DNA of 64,000 nt, taken from Holophagaceae bacterium (lineage in GTDB: Bacteria > Acidobacteriota > Holophagae > Holophagales > Holophagaceae). The notes under the pieces are model-generated. The model saw nothing but the letters and a program-made list of their open reading frames with translations. It had not been told where the DNA came from and ran no database searches. Position numbers and translations under genes: made by a program. Every line of letters begins with the position of its first letter. Within the stretch, counting starts at the first letter, position 1. Location of the stretch: NCBI GenBank assembly GCA_021286765.1, contig JAJTBS010000003.1, forward strand, positions 1 through 64,000, read 5' to 3'. Positions 18,210 through 27,470 of the stretch are shown piece by piece.

Positions 18210-20009
18210 ATGGAAACCCTGCGGCACACCTTCGAACAGCAGCTGGCGGCGGCCCTTCCCGGCGTGGAGATCCTGCTGGAACGGCCCAAGTCCGGCGACC
18301 TGGGTGACCTGGCCTTCCCCTGCTTCCGCGCTGCCAAGCAGTTGGGTAAGAACCCCGTGCAGCTGTCGCAGGAGCTGGCCGCCTCCCTGTCCATCGAAGG
18401 CGGCAATTTTGTGGCCGCCGGTCCCTACCTCAACCTGAAGCTGGCCCCGGAGGCCCGCGCCAAGGCCGTGTTGAGCGCCATTCTGGGGGCCGCGGCCGAC
18501 CGGCCCTACGGCTCTCGGCGGAGCAATGGCAAGAAGGTGATCGTCGAGTACAGCTCGCCGAACATCGCCAAGCTCTTCACCATCGGCCACCTGCGCTCCA
18601 CCATGATCGGCCACGCCCTGGCGCAGACCCACCAGTTCCTGGGCTACGAGGTGACGCGCCTCAACCACCTGGGCGACTGGGGCACCCAGTTCGGCACCCT
18701 CCTGGCGGCCTATACCCGCTGGGCCCAGGATGGGAACGCGGACCTGGAGCAGGACTTCGACTGGGCCGAACCCGCGCCCGACAAGCGCCGCACGCCACTG
18801 TTCCGTCTCTTCCAGCTGTACGTGCGCTTCCACGCCGAGGAGGAGAACGACCCGGCCATGCGCGATGAGGCGCGGAACTGGTTCAAACGCCTGGAGGCCG
18901 GCGACGCCGAGGCACGGCGCCTGTGGAGCTGGTTCCGGAAGATCTCCCTGCGGGAATTCCAGCGCATCTACGACCGTCTGGGCGTGAGCTTCGACACCCT
19001 GGAGCAGGGGGAAGCCTTCTACGAGGACCAACTCGTCCCCACCATGAACCGGCTGGAGCAAGCCGGCCTTCTGGTGGAGGGCGACAAGGGCGCCCGCATC
19101 ATCGACCTAGAGGATGTGGGCATCGCCACTCCCTGCCTCGTCCAGAAGGCAGATGGCACCAGCATCTACGCCACCCGAGACCTGGCGGCGGCCCTGTACC
19201 GCAAGGAGGCCTACGCCTTCGACCGCTGCCTGTACGTGGTGGGCACCGATCAGGTGCTGCACTTCCAGCAGATTTTCGCCGTGCTCGACAAGCTGGATCC
19301 CTGGTTCAAGGGCCGCATGCTGCACACGCCCTTCGGCATGGTGAAGCTGCCCGAAGGGAAGATGAGCACACGCAAAGGCAATGTCATCTTCCTGGAGGAT
19401 GTGCTGGACGAGGCCCGGGAGCGGGTGGCCGCCATCATTAACGAGAAGAACCCCGATCTGGCGGGCAAGGCCGAGGTGGCCGAGATGCTCGGCATGGGGG
19501 CCGTGGTCTTCTTCGATGCCATGAACGACCGCGTGAAGCCCATCACCTTCACCTGGGACCGGGTCATCGCCCTGGATGGCGACACGGGCCCCTACGTGCA
19601 GTACGCCCACGCTCGCATCATGAGTGTGCTCCGCAAGGCCGGTGGCGATTGGGCGGCCAAAGCCCAAGCCGGCGCCCCGCTGGGGCCGGTGCTGCCCTTC
19701 GAGATGATGGCGCTGCCTGCTGACCTCTCGGGCCTGGATGCCCAGGAAGCCCAGGCCCTGCTCTTCGAACTGGCCGGCCTGCCCCAGGCGGTCGCCGCCG
19801 TGGCCGACGGCTGCATGGCCACGCCGCTGGCGCGCCAGCTGGTGGCCCTGGCCCGTTCCTTCAGTGGCTATTACACGAACTGCCCCATCCTGGCCCCCGA
19901 GAATGCCCCGGAAGTCCGCGACGCCCGCCTCGCCCTGTGCGTGGCCACGGCCCGCGCCCTCCGCCAGGGCCTGTTCCTCATGGGCATCCAGGCCCCCGAA
20001 GAGATGTAG
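18210..20009 (+). CDS. argS: Arginyl-tRNA synthetase
   Basis: Class I synthetase of 599 residues that charges tRNA-Arg. The additional N-terminal domain is at residues 1-90. The HIGH-type motif is [17 protein letters not shown] and the KMSKS-type motif [30 protein letters not shown] marks the start of the all-helical anticodon domain, which ends at IQAPEEM. Spacing to the transketolase half upstream (7 bases) and pyrG downstream (8 bases) suggests a three-gene transcript. Confidence 0.96.
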   Translation: METLRHTFEQQLAAALPGVEILLERPKSGDLGDLAFPCFRAAKQLGKNPVQLSQELAASLSIEGGNFVAAGPYLNLKLAPEARAKAVLSAILGAAADRPYGSRRSNGKKVIVEYSSPNIAKLFTIGHLRSTMIGHALAQTHQFLGYEVTRLNHLGDWGTQFGTLLAAYTRWAQDGNADLEQDFDWAEPAPDKRRTPLFRLFQLYVRFHAEEENDPAMRDEARNWFKRLEAGDAEARRLWSWFRKISLREFQRIYDRLGVSFDTLEQGEAFYEDQLVPTMNRLEQAGLLVEGDKGARIIDLEDVGIATPCLVQKADGTSIYATRDLAAALYRKEAYAFDRCLYVVGTDQVLHFQQIFAVLDKLDPWFKGRMLHTPFGMVKLPEGKMSTRKGNVIFLEDVLDEARERVAAIINEKNPDLAGKAEVAEMLGMGAVVFFDAMNDRVKPITFTWDRVIALDGDTGPYVQYAHARIMSVLRKAGGDWAAKAQAGAPLGPVLPFEMMALPADLSGLDAQEAQALLFELAGLPQAVAAVADGCMATPLARQLVALARSFSGYYTNCPILAPENAPEVRDARLALCVATARALRQGLFLMGIQAPEEM

Positions 20010-20017
20010 GAGATTCC

Positions 20018-21628
20018 ATGACCAAGTATGTGTTCGTGACCGGTGGCGTGCTCTCGAGCCTGGGCAAGGGCATTGCGGCCGCGAGCCTGGGCGCGCTGCT
20101 GGAGGCCCGTGGGCTCAAGGTCACGCTCATGAAGATGGACCCCTACCTCAATGTGGATCCGGGGACCATGTCGCCCTTCCAGCACGGGGAGGTCTTCGTC
20201 ACGGATGATGGGGCCGAGACTGATCTCGACCTGGGCCACTACGAGCGATTCACCTCCGTGCCCACCACCCAGAACCACACCATCACCACGGGCCGCATAT
20301 ACAACACCGTGATCCAGAAGGAGCGCCGCGGCGACTACCTGGGCAAGACCGTGCAGGTGATCCCGCACATCACGGACGAGATCAAGGGCGTGATGAAGAA
20401 GGTCGCCAAGGACATGGACGTGGTGATCGTGGAGATCGGCGGCACCGTGGGTGACATCGAGAGCCAGCCGTTTCTGGAGGCCATCCGCCAGTTCAAGCTG
20501 GAGGCGGGCCTGGACGGCCAGATGAAGGCCAACGCCATCAACATGCACCTTACCTACGTGCCCTACATCAAGACGGCGGGCGAGCTGAAGTCGAAGCCCA
20601 CCCAGCACAGCGTCAAGGAGCTGCGGGCCCTGGGCATCCAGCCGGACGTGCTGCTCTGCCGCGCCGATGTGGACATCCCGCGAGACCTGAAGGACAAGAT
20701 CGCGCTGTTCTGCTCCGTGACGCCCGATGCGGTCTTCAGCGGCCGCGACGCCCACTCCATCTACGAAGTGCCCCTGAACCTGCATGCCGAGGGGCTGGAC
20801 AAGAAGGTGGCCTCGCTGCTGGGGCTGGGGGACAAGGAACCGGATCTCAGTGCCTGGCAGAACCTGCTGTACCGCATCCGCAACCCCAAGGGCAGTGTGC
20901 GCATCGCCGTGGTGGGTAAGTACGTGGAGTTCAAGGAGAGTTACAAGAGCCTCATTGAGGCGCTGCACCACGCCGGCTATGGGCTGGAGACGCAGGTCGA
21001 CCTCAAGTGGATCGAGGCGGAGGAACTGGAGGACCAGGACCCGGCGGGCTTCCTGCAGGACTGCCACGGCATCCTGGTGCCCGGCGGCTTCGGCGTGCGT
21101 GGCACCCGCGGCATGATCAAATCCATCCAGTACGCCCGCGAGCAGCGCATCCCCTTCTTCGGCATCTGCCTCGGCATGCAGATGGCCTCGGTGGAGTTCG
21201 CCCGGAACGTGGTCGGCCTCGAGGGAGCCGATTCCACCGAGTTCGATGACGCCCCCAAGCACCGCGTCATCTTCAAGCTGCGCGAGCTCGTGGATGTGGA
21301 GGAACTGGGCGGGACCATGCGCCTGGGCGCCTATCCCTGCCGCCTCACCGCCGGCAGCCAGGGCGCCAAAGCCTACGGCACCACCGAAATCAGCGAACGG
21401 CATCGGCACCGCTACGAGTTCAACCATGAGTACCGAAGGGCCCTGGAGGAGAAGGGGCTCTCGTTTACCGGCATGAGCCCGGATGGGGTCTTCGTGGAGA
21501 TCGTCGAGCTGAAGGACCACCCCTACTTCCTGGCCTGCCAGTTCCACCCTGAGTTCAAGAGCCGGCCGCTGAGCCCCCATCCCCTCTTCACGGCCTTTGT
21601 GAAGGCCAGCACCGATTCCCGAGGCTGA
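20018..21628 (+). CDS. pyrG: CTP synthase
   Basis: Makes CTP from UTP with glutamine nitrogen. The 536-residue protein has the synthetase domain first ([46 protein letters not shown]) and a class I glutamine amidotransferase domain from about residue 285. The amidotransferase nucleophile is C384 in FGICLGMQ, with H510 and E512 in QFHPEF. The start is ATG 20018 behind AGGAG. A perfect 14-bp hairpin follows 20 bases after the stop. Confidence 0.97.
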   Translation: MTKYVFVTGGVLSSLGKGIAAASLGALLEARGLKVTLMKMDPYLNVDPGTMSPFQHGEVFVTDDGAETDLDLGHYERFTSVPTTQNHTITTGRIYNTVIQKERRGDYLGKTVQVIPHITDEIKGVMKKVAKDMDVVIVEIGGTVGDIESQPFLEAIRQFKLEAGLDGQMKANAINMHLTYVPYIKTAGELKSKPTQHSVKELRALGIQPDVLLCRADVDIPRDLKDKIALFCSVTPDAVFSGRDAHSIYEVPLNLHAEGLDKKVASLLGLGDKEPDLSAWQNLLYRIRNPKGSVRIAVVGKYVEFKESYKSLIEALHHAGYGLETQVDLKWIEAEELEDQDPAGFLQDCHGILVPGGFGVRGTRGMIKSIQYAREQRIPFFGICLGMQMASVEFARNVVGLEGADSTEFDDAPKHRVIFKLRELVDVEELGGTMRLGAYPCRLTAGSQGAKAYGTTEISERHRHRYEFNHEYRRALEEKGLSFTGMSPDGVFVEIVELKDHPYFLACQFHPEFKSRPLSPHPLFTAFVKASTDSRG

Positions 21629-21647
21629 ACCAGCGCCCGGGCCTGAT

Positions 21648-21678
21648 GTCGTGACAGGAGGCTACCTCCTGTCACGAC
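21648..21678. repeat. Perfect 14-bp inverted repeat after pyrG
   Basis: GTCGTGACAGGAGG, loop CTA, CCTCCTGTCACGAC. The stem has no mismatch and could terminate pyrG or bind a protein. No T run follows on either strand. The left arm contains AGGAGG and the right arm CCTCCT, so the RNA would mask a ribosome-site-like sequence. Confidence 0.7.
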
Positions 21679-21800
21679 GGTGGTTGCAAGCGATCTGAAA
21701 GGTTGACGGTGATCCAATGAGATTGCTGGGAAGGTTATTCAAAGGTAATCAAAGAGGCATCGTAATGCGACTTAAGAGTCATCTTTGTTCTTGTCTTCAA

Positions 21801-21820
21801 AAATGATCTAAATATCATTT
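21801..21820. promoter_or_regulatory. Inverted repeat in AT-rich leader of the ATP-citrate-lyase-like pair
   Basis: AAATGAT, CTAAAT, ATCATTT: a perfect 7-bp dyad, 69 bases before the first gene, inside an AT-rich stretch (about 21700-21825) that contrasts with the GC-rich genome. Probably a promoter/operator region. ATCATTTAT also occurs upstream of the citrate synthase gene at 27387-27395. Confidence 0.4.
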
Positions 21821-21888
21821 ATTTGGACGCGGGCTTTCCAGATGGACCAGCGCTCCAGGTCATTGCCATTGCCGAGGGAGGAAGGATC

Positions 21889-23166
21889 ATGCAACTTTCG
21901 GGCTTGCGGTACGGCTCCAGGCTTCTGCAGCTGGTCGAGTTCCCTGCGGCGGAGTTCATCGATGGCTCCGCCACGAACCAGGAGATCCAGCAGTTCCTCG
22001 AAAAGCACCGGAAGCTGGTGGTGAAGCCGGCCTTCTATGGCGGCGTGGGGAAAAAGGGCAAGGCGGGGCTGGTGCGGGTGGTGAGCACCCTCCAGGAGGC
22101 CCTCCAGGCCAAGCGGGACCTGTTCTTCGCCCAGCACATTTATGGAAACAAGACGGTCACCGCCAACGGCGTGACCATGGAGGCCTTTGTCCCCTCTGAT
22201 CTGGAGGTCTACTTCAGCATCTCCAGCTCCAGCGTGCACCGCGGCCCGGTGTTCACCATCACCCCCTGGGGTGGCGTGGACATCGAGGACCTGCCGGCGG
22301 AGAAGAAGGCCGTGGTGGAGATCGACCCCTTCATCGGGATCAACGCCTTCGAGATCACCAACGCCCTCACGGACACGGGCTGCCCCGAGGCCTTCATCTC
22401 GGCCCTGGTCCAGCACCTGCCCAAGCTCTGGGAACTCTACGACGGCTACGGCCTGACCACCATCGAACTCAACCCCATCCGCGTGCAGCGCAAGGGCAAC
22501 CAGGTGCTGCCCGTGGCCTGTGACGTGAAGGCCAGCTTCGATCAGGACAACCCCGCCTGGAAGCGCATCGGCCTCCCGGACGCCCTCTTCCAGACGGAGA
22601 CCACGGCCTTTGAGGCCGACATCAATGAGCTGCGCACCTACCAGGGCCAGAGCGATGTGCTGGAGATGAATCCCAACGGCAGCATCATCCCCTTCATGTT
22701 CGGCGGCGGTGCCAACAGCGCCGGTACCGAGACCCTGGGCGAGGCGGCCATCTTCTCCTCCGACTTTGGAGGCAATCCGCCCTACGAAAAGATCTACGAG
22801 ATCAGCCGCATCGCCTTCGAGCACTGGTACGACAAGGCCAGCATGCTGCTGCTCATCGGTGGCAAGGCCAACAACACGGACATCTATGTGACCTTCAAGG
22901 GCGTGTTCGACGCCCTGCGAGACCACGTGTCCAAGGCTGGCTGGAAACCGTTGTACGTGGTGATCGGGCGGGGTGGGCCCAACGTCGTGAAGGGCATGTT
23001 CTATGCGAAGGACATCCTGGATCGCCTGCGCCTTCCCTACAAAGTGTTCGGCCACGACACCTCGATGATCCTCACGCTCGAATACGCGAAGAAGGTGGAC
23101 GAGTGGTGGCGGGCCGAGGGCGCTGAAGCCTACCGCAAGCAGATTGAAACCCAGGTCCGGGCCTAG
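21889..23166 (+). CDS. ATP-citrate lyase small-subunit-like protein (ATP-grasp)
   Basis: A 425-residue homologue of the N-terminal part of ATP-citrate lyase, the ATP-grasp and citrate-binding region. With the large subunit, ATP-citrate lyase turns citrate, CoA and ATP into acetyl-CoA and oxaloacetate. VVKPAFYGGVGKKGKAGLV is the ATP-grasp Lys/Gly region, and TTIELNPIRV the metal end. IPFMFGGGANSAGTETLGE matches the GGGAS citrate/phosphate site; GGKANNTDIYVTFKG and IGRGGPNVVKGM are also shared. The start is ATG 21889 after GGAGG. It lies nine bases before the large subunit. Succinyl-CoA synthetase beta is a more distant alternative. Confidence 0.85.
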   Translation: MQLSGLRYGSRLLQLVEFPAAEFIDGSATNQEIQQFLEKHRKLVVKPAFYGGVGKKGKAGLVRVVSTLQEALQAKRDLFFAQHIYGNKTVTANGVTMEAFVPSDLEVYFSISSSSVHRGPVFTITPWGGVDIEDLPAEKKAVVEIDPFIGINAFEITNALTDTGCPEAFISALVQHLPKLWELYDGYGLTTIELNPIRVQRKGNQVLPVACDVKASFDQDNPAWKRIGLPDALFQTETTAFEADINELRTYQGQSDVLEMNPNGSIIPFMFGGGANSAGTETLGEAAIFSSDFGGNPPYEKIYEISRIAFEHWYDKASMLLLIGGKANNTDIYVTFKGVFDALRDHVSKAGWKPLYVVIGRGGPNVVKGMFYAKDILDRLRLPYKVFGHDTSMILTLEYAKKVDEWWRAEGAEAYRKQIETQVRA

Positions 23167-23175
23167 GAGACAGCC

Positions 23176-25902
23176 ATGCGACGACTGAAGACAAAGCCCT
23201 TCCCCTACTACGTGGGCCTGCACTCCCTGGAAGAACTGGTCACCCGGGACCATCGCGTCTGCGTCATGAATATTCTGGGCAGCGAAAGCCGCAAGGTGAC
23301 GCCCGTGTCCCACGAGTACAGCGGGGGCAACATCGTGGCCGGCGTGCAGTATGGCCGGCGGGGCAGCCTGGAGACGAAGCTGGGGCCCATTCCCGTCTAC
23401 CGCAGCATCCGCGAGGTCATGGACAAGGGCATCGCCTTCGACATGGGCGTGGTCTACATCCCGCCCCAGGGCGTGTGCAAGGCCGTGTCGGAACTGGTGA
23501 CCCACAACGAGGCCCTCAAGCGCATCGTGATCGTCACGGAGAAGGTGCCGGCCCGCGACTCCCGCAACATCCGGGCCCTGTGCCAGGAGGCCGGCGTGGA
23601 TGTCATCGGCGCCAACTGCCTCGGCATGGCCAATGCCTGGGACCGGGTCCGCATCGGCGGCAGCCTGGGGGGCGACCACCCGGAGGAGACCCTGGCCAAG
23701 GGGTCCATCGCCATTCATTCGAACTCAGGCAACTTCACCACCACCATGGCCGAGTACCTCCGCACCGCGGGCTTCGGCATCAGCACGGCCGTGTCCAGTG
23801 GCAAGGATGTCTACATCCATTTCGCCCTGCCTGAGTTCCTGTACGCGGCACAGAACGATCCGCGCACCAAGGCCGTGGTGATCTACGTGGAGCCGGGCGG
23901 CTACTACGAGAAGATGGCCCTGGACTGGATCAAGGATCGCACCTTCGGCTTCACCAAGCCGATCATCGCCTGCGTCACCGGCCGCTGGAAGAAGAACATC
24001 ACCCGCGCATGCGGCCATGCCGGGGCCCTGTCGGGCAGCGGTGACGACGCCGAGAGCAAGGAGCGCTGGTTCGATGAGTACTTTGGCGTGGATGTCTTCG
24101 ATCCGAAGACCTGCCAGGTCAGCAAGCGCGGCGTGCGCGTCTCCAGCATCCAGTACATCCCGGATGCCGTGCGGGCGGTCTACGAGAAGATCGATGAAAA
24201 GCCCGATTTCCCGACCACGGGCGACCTGTCCCTGAAACTCTGGCTGGGCGATGCCCTGGTCAAGCTGCCGCCGGCGCTGGACCTCCCCATCAGCCAGGCG
24301 CCTGCGCCCTATGACCATCAGATCGTCGAGGTGAACAAGCAGGTCGGCGCCCACTACCTGCGGCAGAACATGGCGGACAAGTCCGGCGCCTCGAGGATGA
24401 GTCCGGAGACCCAGGTGGCGGAGCTGCACGGGAAGACCGTCTTGGATCTGTCCCTGAACACCCTGGAGGAGAACCTCTTCTTCTCGCTGGCCAAGGTGCT
24501 GCCGGAGAAGGCGGACGTCCCCACCCTGAACCTCATCCTGAATCTGTTCATGAAGATCGATGAGCGGCGCATGGAACTCATCGACGTGGGCCGCGCCAAT
24601 GGATGCCTTCCGAACGCCTGCCTGGCTTCTCAGATCGCGCTGGTCGGCGACAAAGACCTGCTGGCGAAATCCCGGGACCACTCCCGGTTCATCATCGACC
24701 TCATCCGCGAGTTTGGTCTGGATGAGCATACGAAGACCTTCCCGCCCGAGTTGGATGCCTATGTGGAGAAGCACCTCCTGCGGCTGGAGCCCTCCCGGAA
24801 AACCGACGTGTCCGAGTTGCTCTTCAAGGAGGTCAAGAAGTCCAAGAAGTCCTGCGTCGCCCTGAAGGTTTGCCAGCACATCATCGATCTCGCGGAGAAG
24901 CGGGGCCTTGAGATCCGGGACACCTACGAGTTCCTGCTGGCCACCATCGCCGTGTGCATCCTCTGGAACCCCATGCTGGAAAAGCGCATCAGCCGCCAGC
25001 TCGTGGAGGATGCCGTCACCTACTTCTACCTCATGTCCCGTGTGGTGGCCTATTCCGTGGTCAACCGGGAGCACAATCCCCACTGGAAGAAGCTGGTGGA
25101 CCAGAAGCTGTCCAACCTCAACCACAGCTTCACGGAGAATGCCTTCAAGGTTCTCTTCGGGCATGTTCCGACACCCCTCGAACTGCTGGAATTCCAGACG
25201 GTGCTGGGGCTCACCCTCACCAATGGGCCCGGGACCCTCTCCTCGAAAGGGGCGAAGGAGAGCGTCAGCGCCCGCAACGACATCTCCATGGCCTTCGTGG
25301 GCTTCCTGGCGAACACCGGCCGGGCCCACGGTGGCAACGGCTATGAGGCCATCGAGTTCCTGCTGGAGCAGTTCGAGGACGTGGCTCTGGCGGACCCCGG
25401 CGACCCGGCCCACGGATTGGATCTGAAGGGGATGGCCAACCGGGCCGCCCGAGCCTACGGCACCTACAAGAAGCAGGCCCAGGAAGTGGAGGATGTCGCC
25501 GTGAAGCGCATCCCCTGCATCAACCACCCGGTCTTCCGAGGCAACAAAATCAACGTGGATCCACGGGAACAGTTCGTGTCGGGCATGCTCGCCGAGAAGG
25601 GGGTCTACAACGCCTTCTGGGAGTTCTATCGCCTGCTGGTGAAGGAGCTCTATGCGGAAGGCGTGACCAAGAACGTCTTCTGCGTGAACGTGGATGCCGT
25701 CCTGGCGGTGATCACCTTGAAGCTGGTGTGGACGGACTACAAAGCTGGCCTGATCACCCTCCGCCAGATCCAGGAGCTGGCATTCACGCTCTTCCTGTTC
25801 GGCCGCACCATTGGTGCCACCGCGGAGATCGCCGACCACCGGGATCGCGGCCTGGACATGGATTGCCGCACGCCGGAGCGGGACCTGACCTACGTGCTTT
25901 AG
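23176..25902 (+). CDS. ATP-citrate lyase large-subunit-like protein with insert and altered lyase domain
   Basis: A 908-residue protein. Residues 1-330 match the CoA-ligase-like part, including the phosphohistidine H281 in CGHAGALSG and EPGG before it. Residues 650-908 match the citrate-synthase-like citryl-CoA lyase domain, ending RDLTYVL like human ISYVL. Known two-subunit bacterial large chains have roughly 600 residues; here about 200 extra, mostly helical residues separate the two parts. By eye, the His of human TADHGPAVSG is Asn (N683 in TLTNGPGTLS), while H784 (INHP) and D840 (NVDAVLAV) keep the other two catalytic positions. Lyase activity is therefore uncertain; it may stop at citryl-CoA or use another substrate. 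A bidirectional terminator follows. Confidence 0.82.
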   Translation: MRRLKTKPFPYYVGLHSLEELVTRDHRVCVMNILGSESRKVTPVSHEYSGGNIVAGVQYGRRGSLETKLGPIPVYRSIREVMDKGIAFDMGVVYIPPQGVCKAVSELVTHNEALKRIVIVTEKVPARDSRNIRALCQEAGVDVIGANCLGMANAWDRVRIGGSLGGDHPEETLAKGSIAIHSNSGNFTTTMAEYLRTAGFGISTAVSSGKDVYIHFALPEFLYAAQNDPRTKAVVIYVEPGGYYEKMALDWIKDRTFGFTKPIIACVTGRWKKNITRACGHAGALSGSGDDAESKERWFDEYFGVDVFDPKTCQVSKRGVRVSSIQYIPDAVRAVYEKIDEKPDFPTTGDLSLKLWLGDALVKLPPALDLPISQAPAPYDHQIVEVNKQVGAHYLRQNMADKSGASRMSPETQVAELHGKTVLDLSLNTLEENLFFSLAKVLPEKADVPTLNLILNLFMKIDERRMELIDVGRANGCLPNACLASQIALVGDKDLLAKSRDHSRFIIDLIREFGLDEHTKTFPPELDAYVEKHLLRLEPSRKTDVSELLFKEVKKSKKSCVALKVCQHIIDLAEKRGLEIRDTYEFLLATIAVCILWNPMLEKRISRQLVEDAVTYFYLMSRVVAYSVVNREHNPHWKKLVDQKLSNLNHSFTENAFKVLFGHVPTPLELLEFQTVLGLTLTNGPGTLSSKGAKESVSARNDISMAFVGFLANTGRAHGGNGYEAIEFLLEQFEDVALADPGDPAHGLDLKGMANRAARAYGTYKKQAQEVEDVAVKRIPCINHPVFRGNKINVDPREQFVSGMLAEKGVYNAFWEFYRLLVKELYAEGVTKNVFCVNVDAVLAVITLKLVWTDYKAGLITLRQIQELAFTLFLFGRTIGATAEIADHRDRGLDMDCRTPERDLTYVL

Positions 25903-25936
25903 TGCTGCTACTCCGGGAGAAGCCCGTCCCCGGCCC

Positions 25937-25971
25937 CAGGAAAAGGCCCGGCAATGCCGGGCCTTTTCCTG
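25937..25971. terminator. Bidirectional terminator
   Basis: CAGGAAAAGGCCCGGC, loop AAT, GCCGGGCCTTTTCCTG: a perfect 16-bp stem with T runs within the arms on both strands. It separates the convergent lyase-like and citrate synthase genes. Confidence 0.88.
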
Positions 25972-25990
25972 TCCGCATTCGATGGGGCTG

Positions 25991-27298
25991 CTACCGGCCG
26001 CCCTTCATGGCCCACTCTTCGAGCATGGCCGTGGTCACGGACTTGGGGCGCTCCAGGGCGTAGCCCAGGGCGCGGTCCCAGGTGATGTTGGCCAGCACGC
26101 CGATGGCGCGGCCCACACCGAAGAGCACGGTGTAGAAGTCGTAGTCGGTGAGGCCGTAATACCACTGGATGACGCCGCTCTGGGCATCGACGTTGGGCCA
26201 GGGGTTCTTGGTCTTGCCCTGCTCGGTGAGCACGCCCGGGGCCACGCGGTAGATCATGTTGACCAGCTTGAAGAGGGGGTCATTGGGCAGGTGCTTCTGG
26301 CAGAACTCCATCTGCGCGGTGTAGCGGGGATCGGTCTTGCGCAGCACGGCGTGGCCGTAACCGGGAATCACATGGCCGGAGTTCAGCGTGTCCCAGAGGG
26401 CCTGCTTGACGTTCTCCTCCGTGGGCTCGGCGCCATTGAGCTTCTTCTGGAAGTCCTTGATCCAGTCCAACACTTCCTGGTTGGCCAGGCCGTGGAGGGG
26501 GCCCGCGAGGCCGTTGAGGCCGGCGCTGAAGGAGTAGTAGGCATCGGACAGCGCGGAGGCCACCAGGTGGGTGGTGTGGGCGCTGACGTTGCCGCTCTCG
26601 TGGTCGCTGTGGAGGATGAAGTACATCCGGGACACATCGTCATAGGGCTTGGCGATGCCCATCATGTGGGCGAAGTTGGCGCCGAAGTCGAGGTCGTAGT
26701 TGCCGGGGATGATGTCCCCGTTCTTGTACTTGTAGCGGTAGATGAAGGCGGCGATCTCGGGCAGCTTGGCCAGCAGGTCGCAGGCATCCTCGTACATCGA
26801 GTCCCAGTAGTCGTTCTTCTTGAGGCTGTGGTAGAGCTTGTTGAACTTGCTCTCCTTCTGCATGGCGAGCACCGCCGAGGAGAGCATCACCATGGGGTGG
26901 CTGTCCTTGGGCAGGGCGCGCAGCACGTCGAAGACGTAGGCGGGCACCTTGGCGCGGGACTTGAAATCCTGATGGACTTCTTCGGCCTCGGCGGCCGTGG
27001 GGATCTCGCCGGTGAGCATGAAATACCAGAAGGACTCCACCGTCGGGTACTCGGCGCCCGCAAGCTTGGGCAGAGCCGCGAAGGTCTCGGGGATGTTCTT
27101 GCCGCGGAATCGGATGCCCTCCTGGGAGTCGAGGTAGGAGAGATCGGTCACCAGACACTTGATGTCCCGCGCGCCGCCGATGCACTGGTCGATGGTGACC
27201 TCGTCGATGACGACCTTGCCGAACTCCTTCAGGAGCCGGGTGGTACGGGGCCGATGCTCCTCGATCTTTTCCTTCAGACGGGTTTTGAGGCGGGTCAT
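25991..27298 (-). CDS. gltA: Citrate synthase, eukaryotic (mitochondrial) type
   Basis: Condenses acetyl-CoA and oxaloacetate to citrate. The 435-residue protein resembles mitochondrial rather than typical proteobacterial hexameric enzymes. The catalytic triad is visible in HSDHESGNVSAHTTHLV (first His), VIPGYGHAVLRKTDPRY (second His) and PNVDAQSGV (Asp). SAGLNGLAGPLHGLANQEV and RALGYALERPKSVTT are near-identical to mitochondrial patterns. Such enzymes are known from Geobacter and relatives. The start is ATG 27298 behind CAGGAG. Its gene faces the ATP-citrate-lyase-like pair, whose reaction would be the reverse. Confidence 0.96.
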   Translation of the reverse strand: MTRLKTRLKEKIEEHRPRTTRLLKEFGKVVIDEVTIDQCIGGARDIKCLVTDLSYLDSQEGIRFRGKNIPETFAALPKLAGAEYPTVESFWYFMLTGEIPTAAEAEEVHQDFKSRAKVPAYVFDVLRALPKDSHPMVMLSSAVLAMQKESKFNKLYHSLKKNDYWDSMYEDACDLLAKLPEIAAFIYRYKYKNGDIIPGNYDLDFGANFAHMMGIAKPYDDVSRMYFILHSDHESGNVSAHTTHLVASALSDAYYSFSAGLNGLAGPLHGLANQEVLDWIKDFQKKLNGAEPTEENVKQALWDTLNSGHVIPGYGHAVLRKTDPRYTAQMEFCQKHLPNDPLFKLVNMIYRVAPGVLTEQGKTKNPWPNVDAQSGVIQWYYGLTDYDFYTVLFGVGRAIGVLANITWDRALGYALERPKSVTTAMLEEWAMKGGR

Positions 27299-27377
27299 GG
27301 GGCGGCTCCTGTAAAAAAGGGATGTGAAGGATTAGGTGCGGCGGGAGAGACTGAGTGACAGGAAGCGCTCTTTTGAT

Positions 27378-27405
27378 GATGTATCAATCATTTATGAGCG
27401 TTCAA
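27378..27405 (-). promoter_or_regulatory. Candidate promoter of citrate synthase
   Basis: On the minus strand TTGAAC and TACATC are 16 bases apart in an AT-rich patch, about 80 bases before the start codon. TTGAT/ATCAA dyad symmetry overlaps the -10 region. Confidence 0.4.
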
Positions 27406-27470
27406 AAATCGAGTTGGCCGTTCCGGGGAATCGTCAGGGCAGAGTATTACCTTTGAGCAAAGGATGTTCC

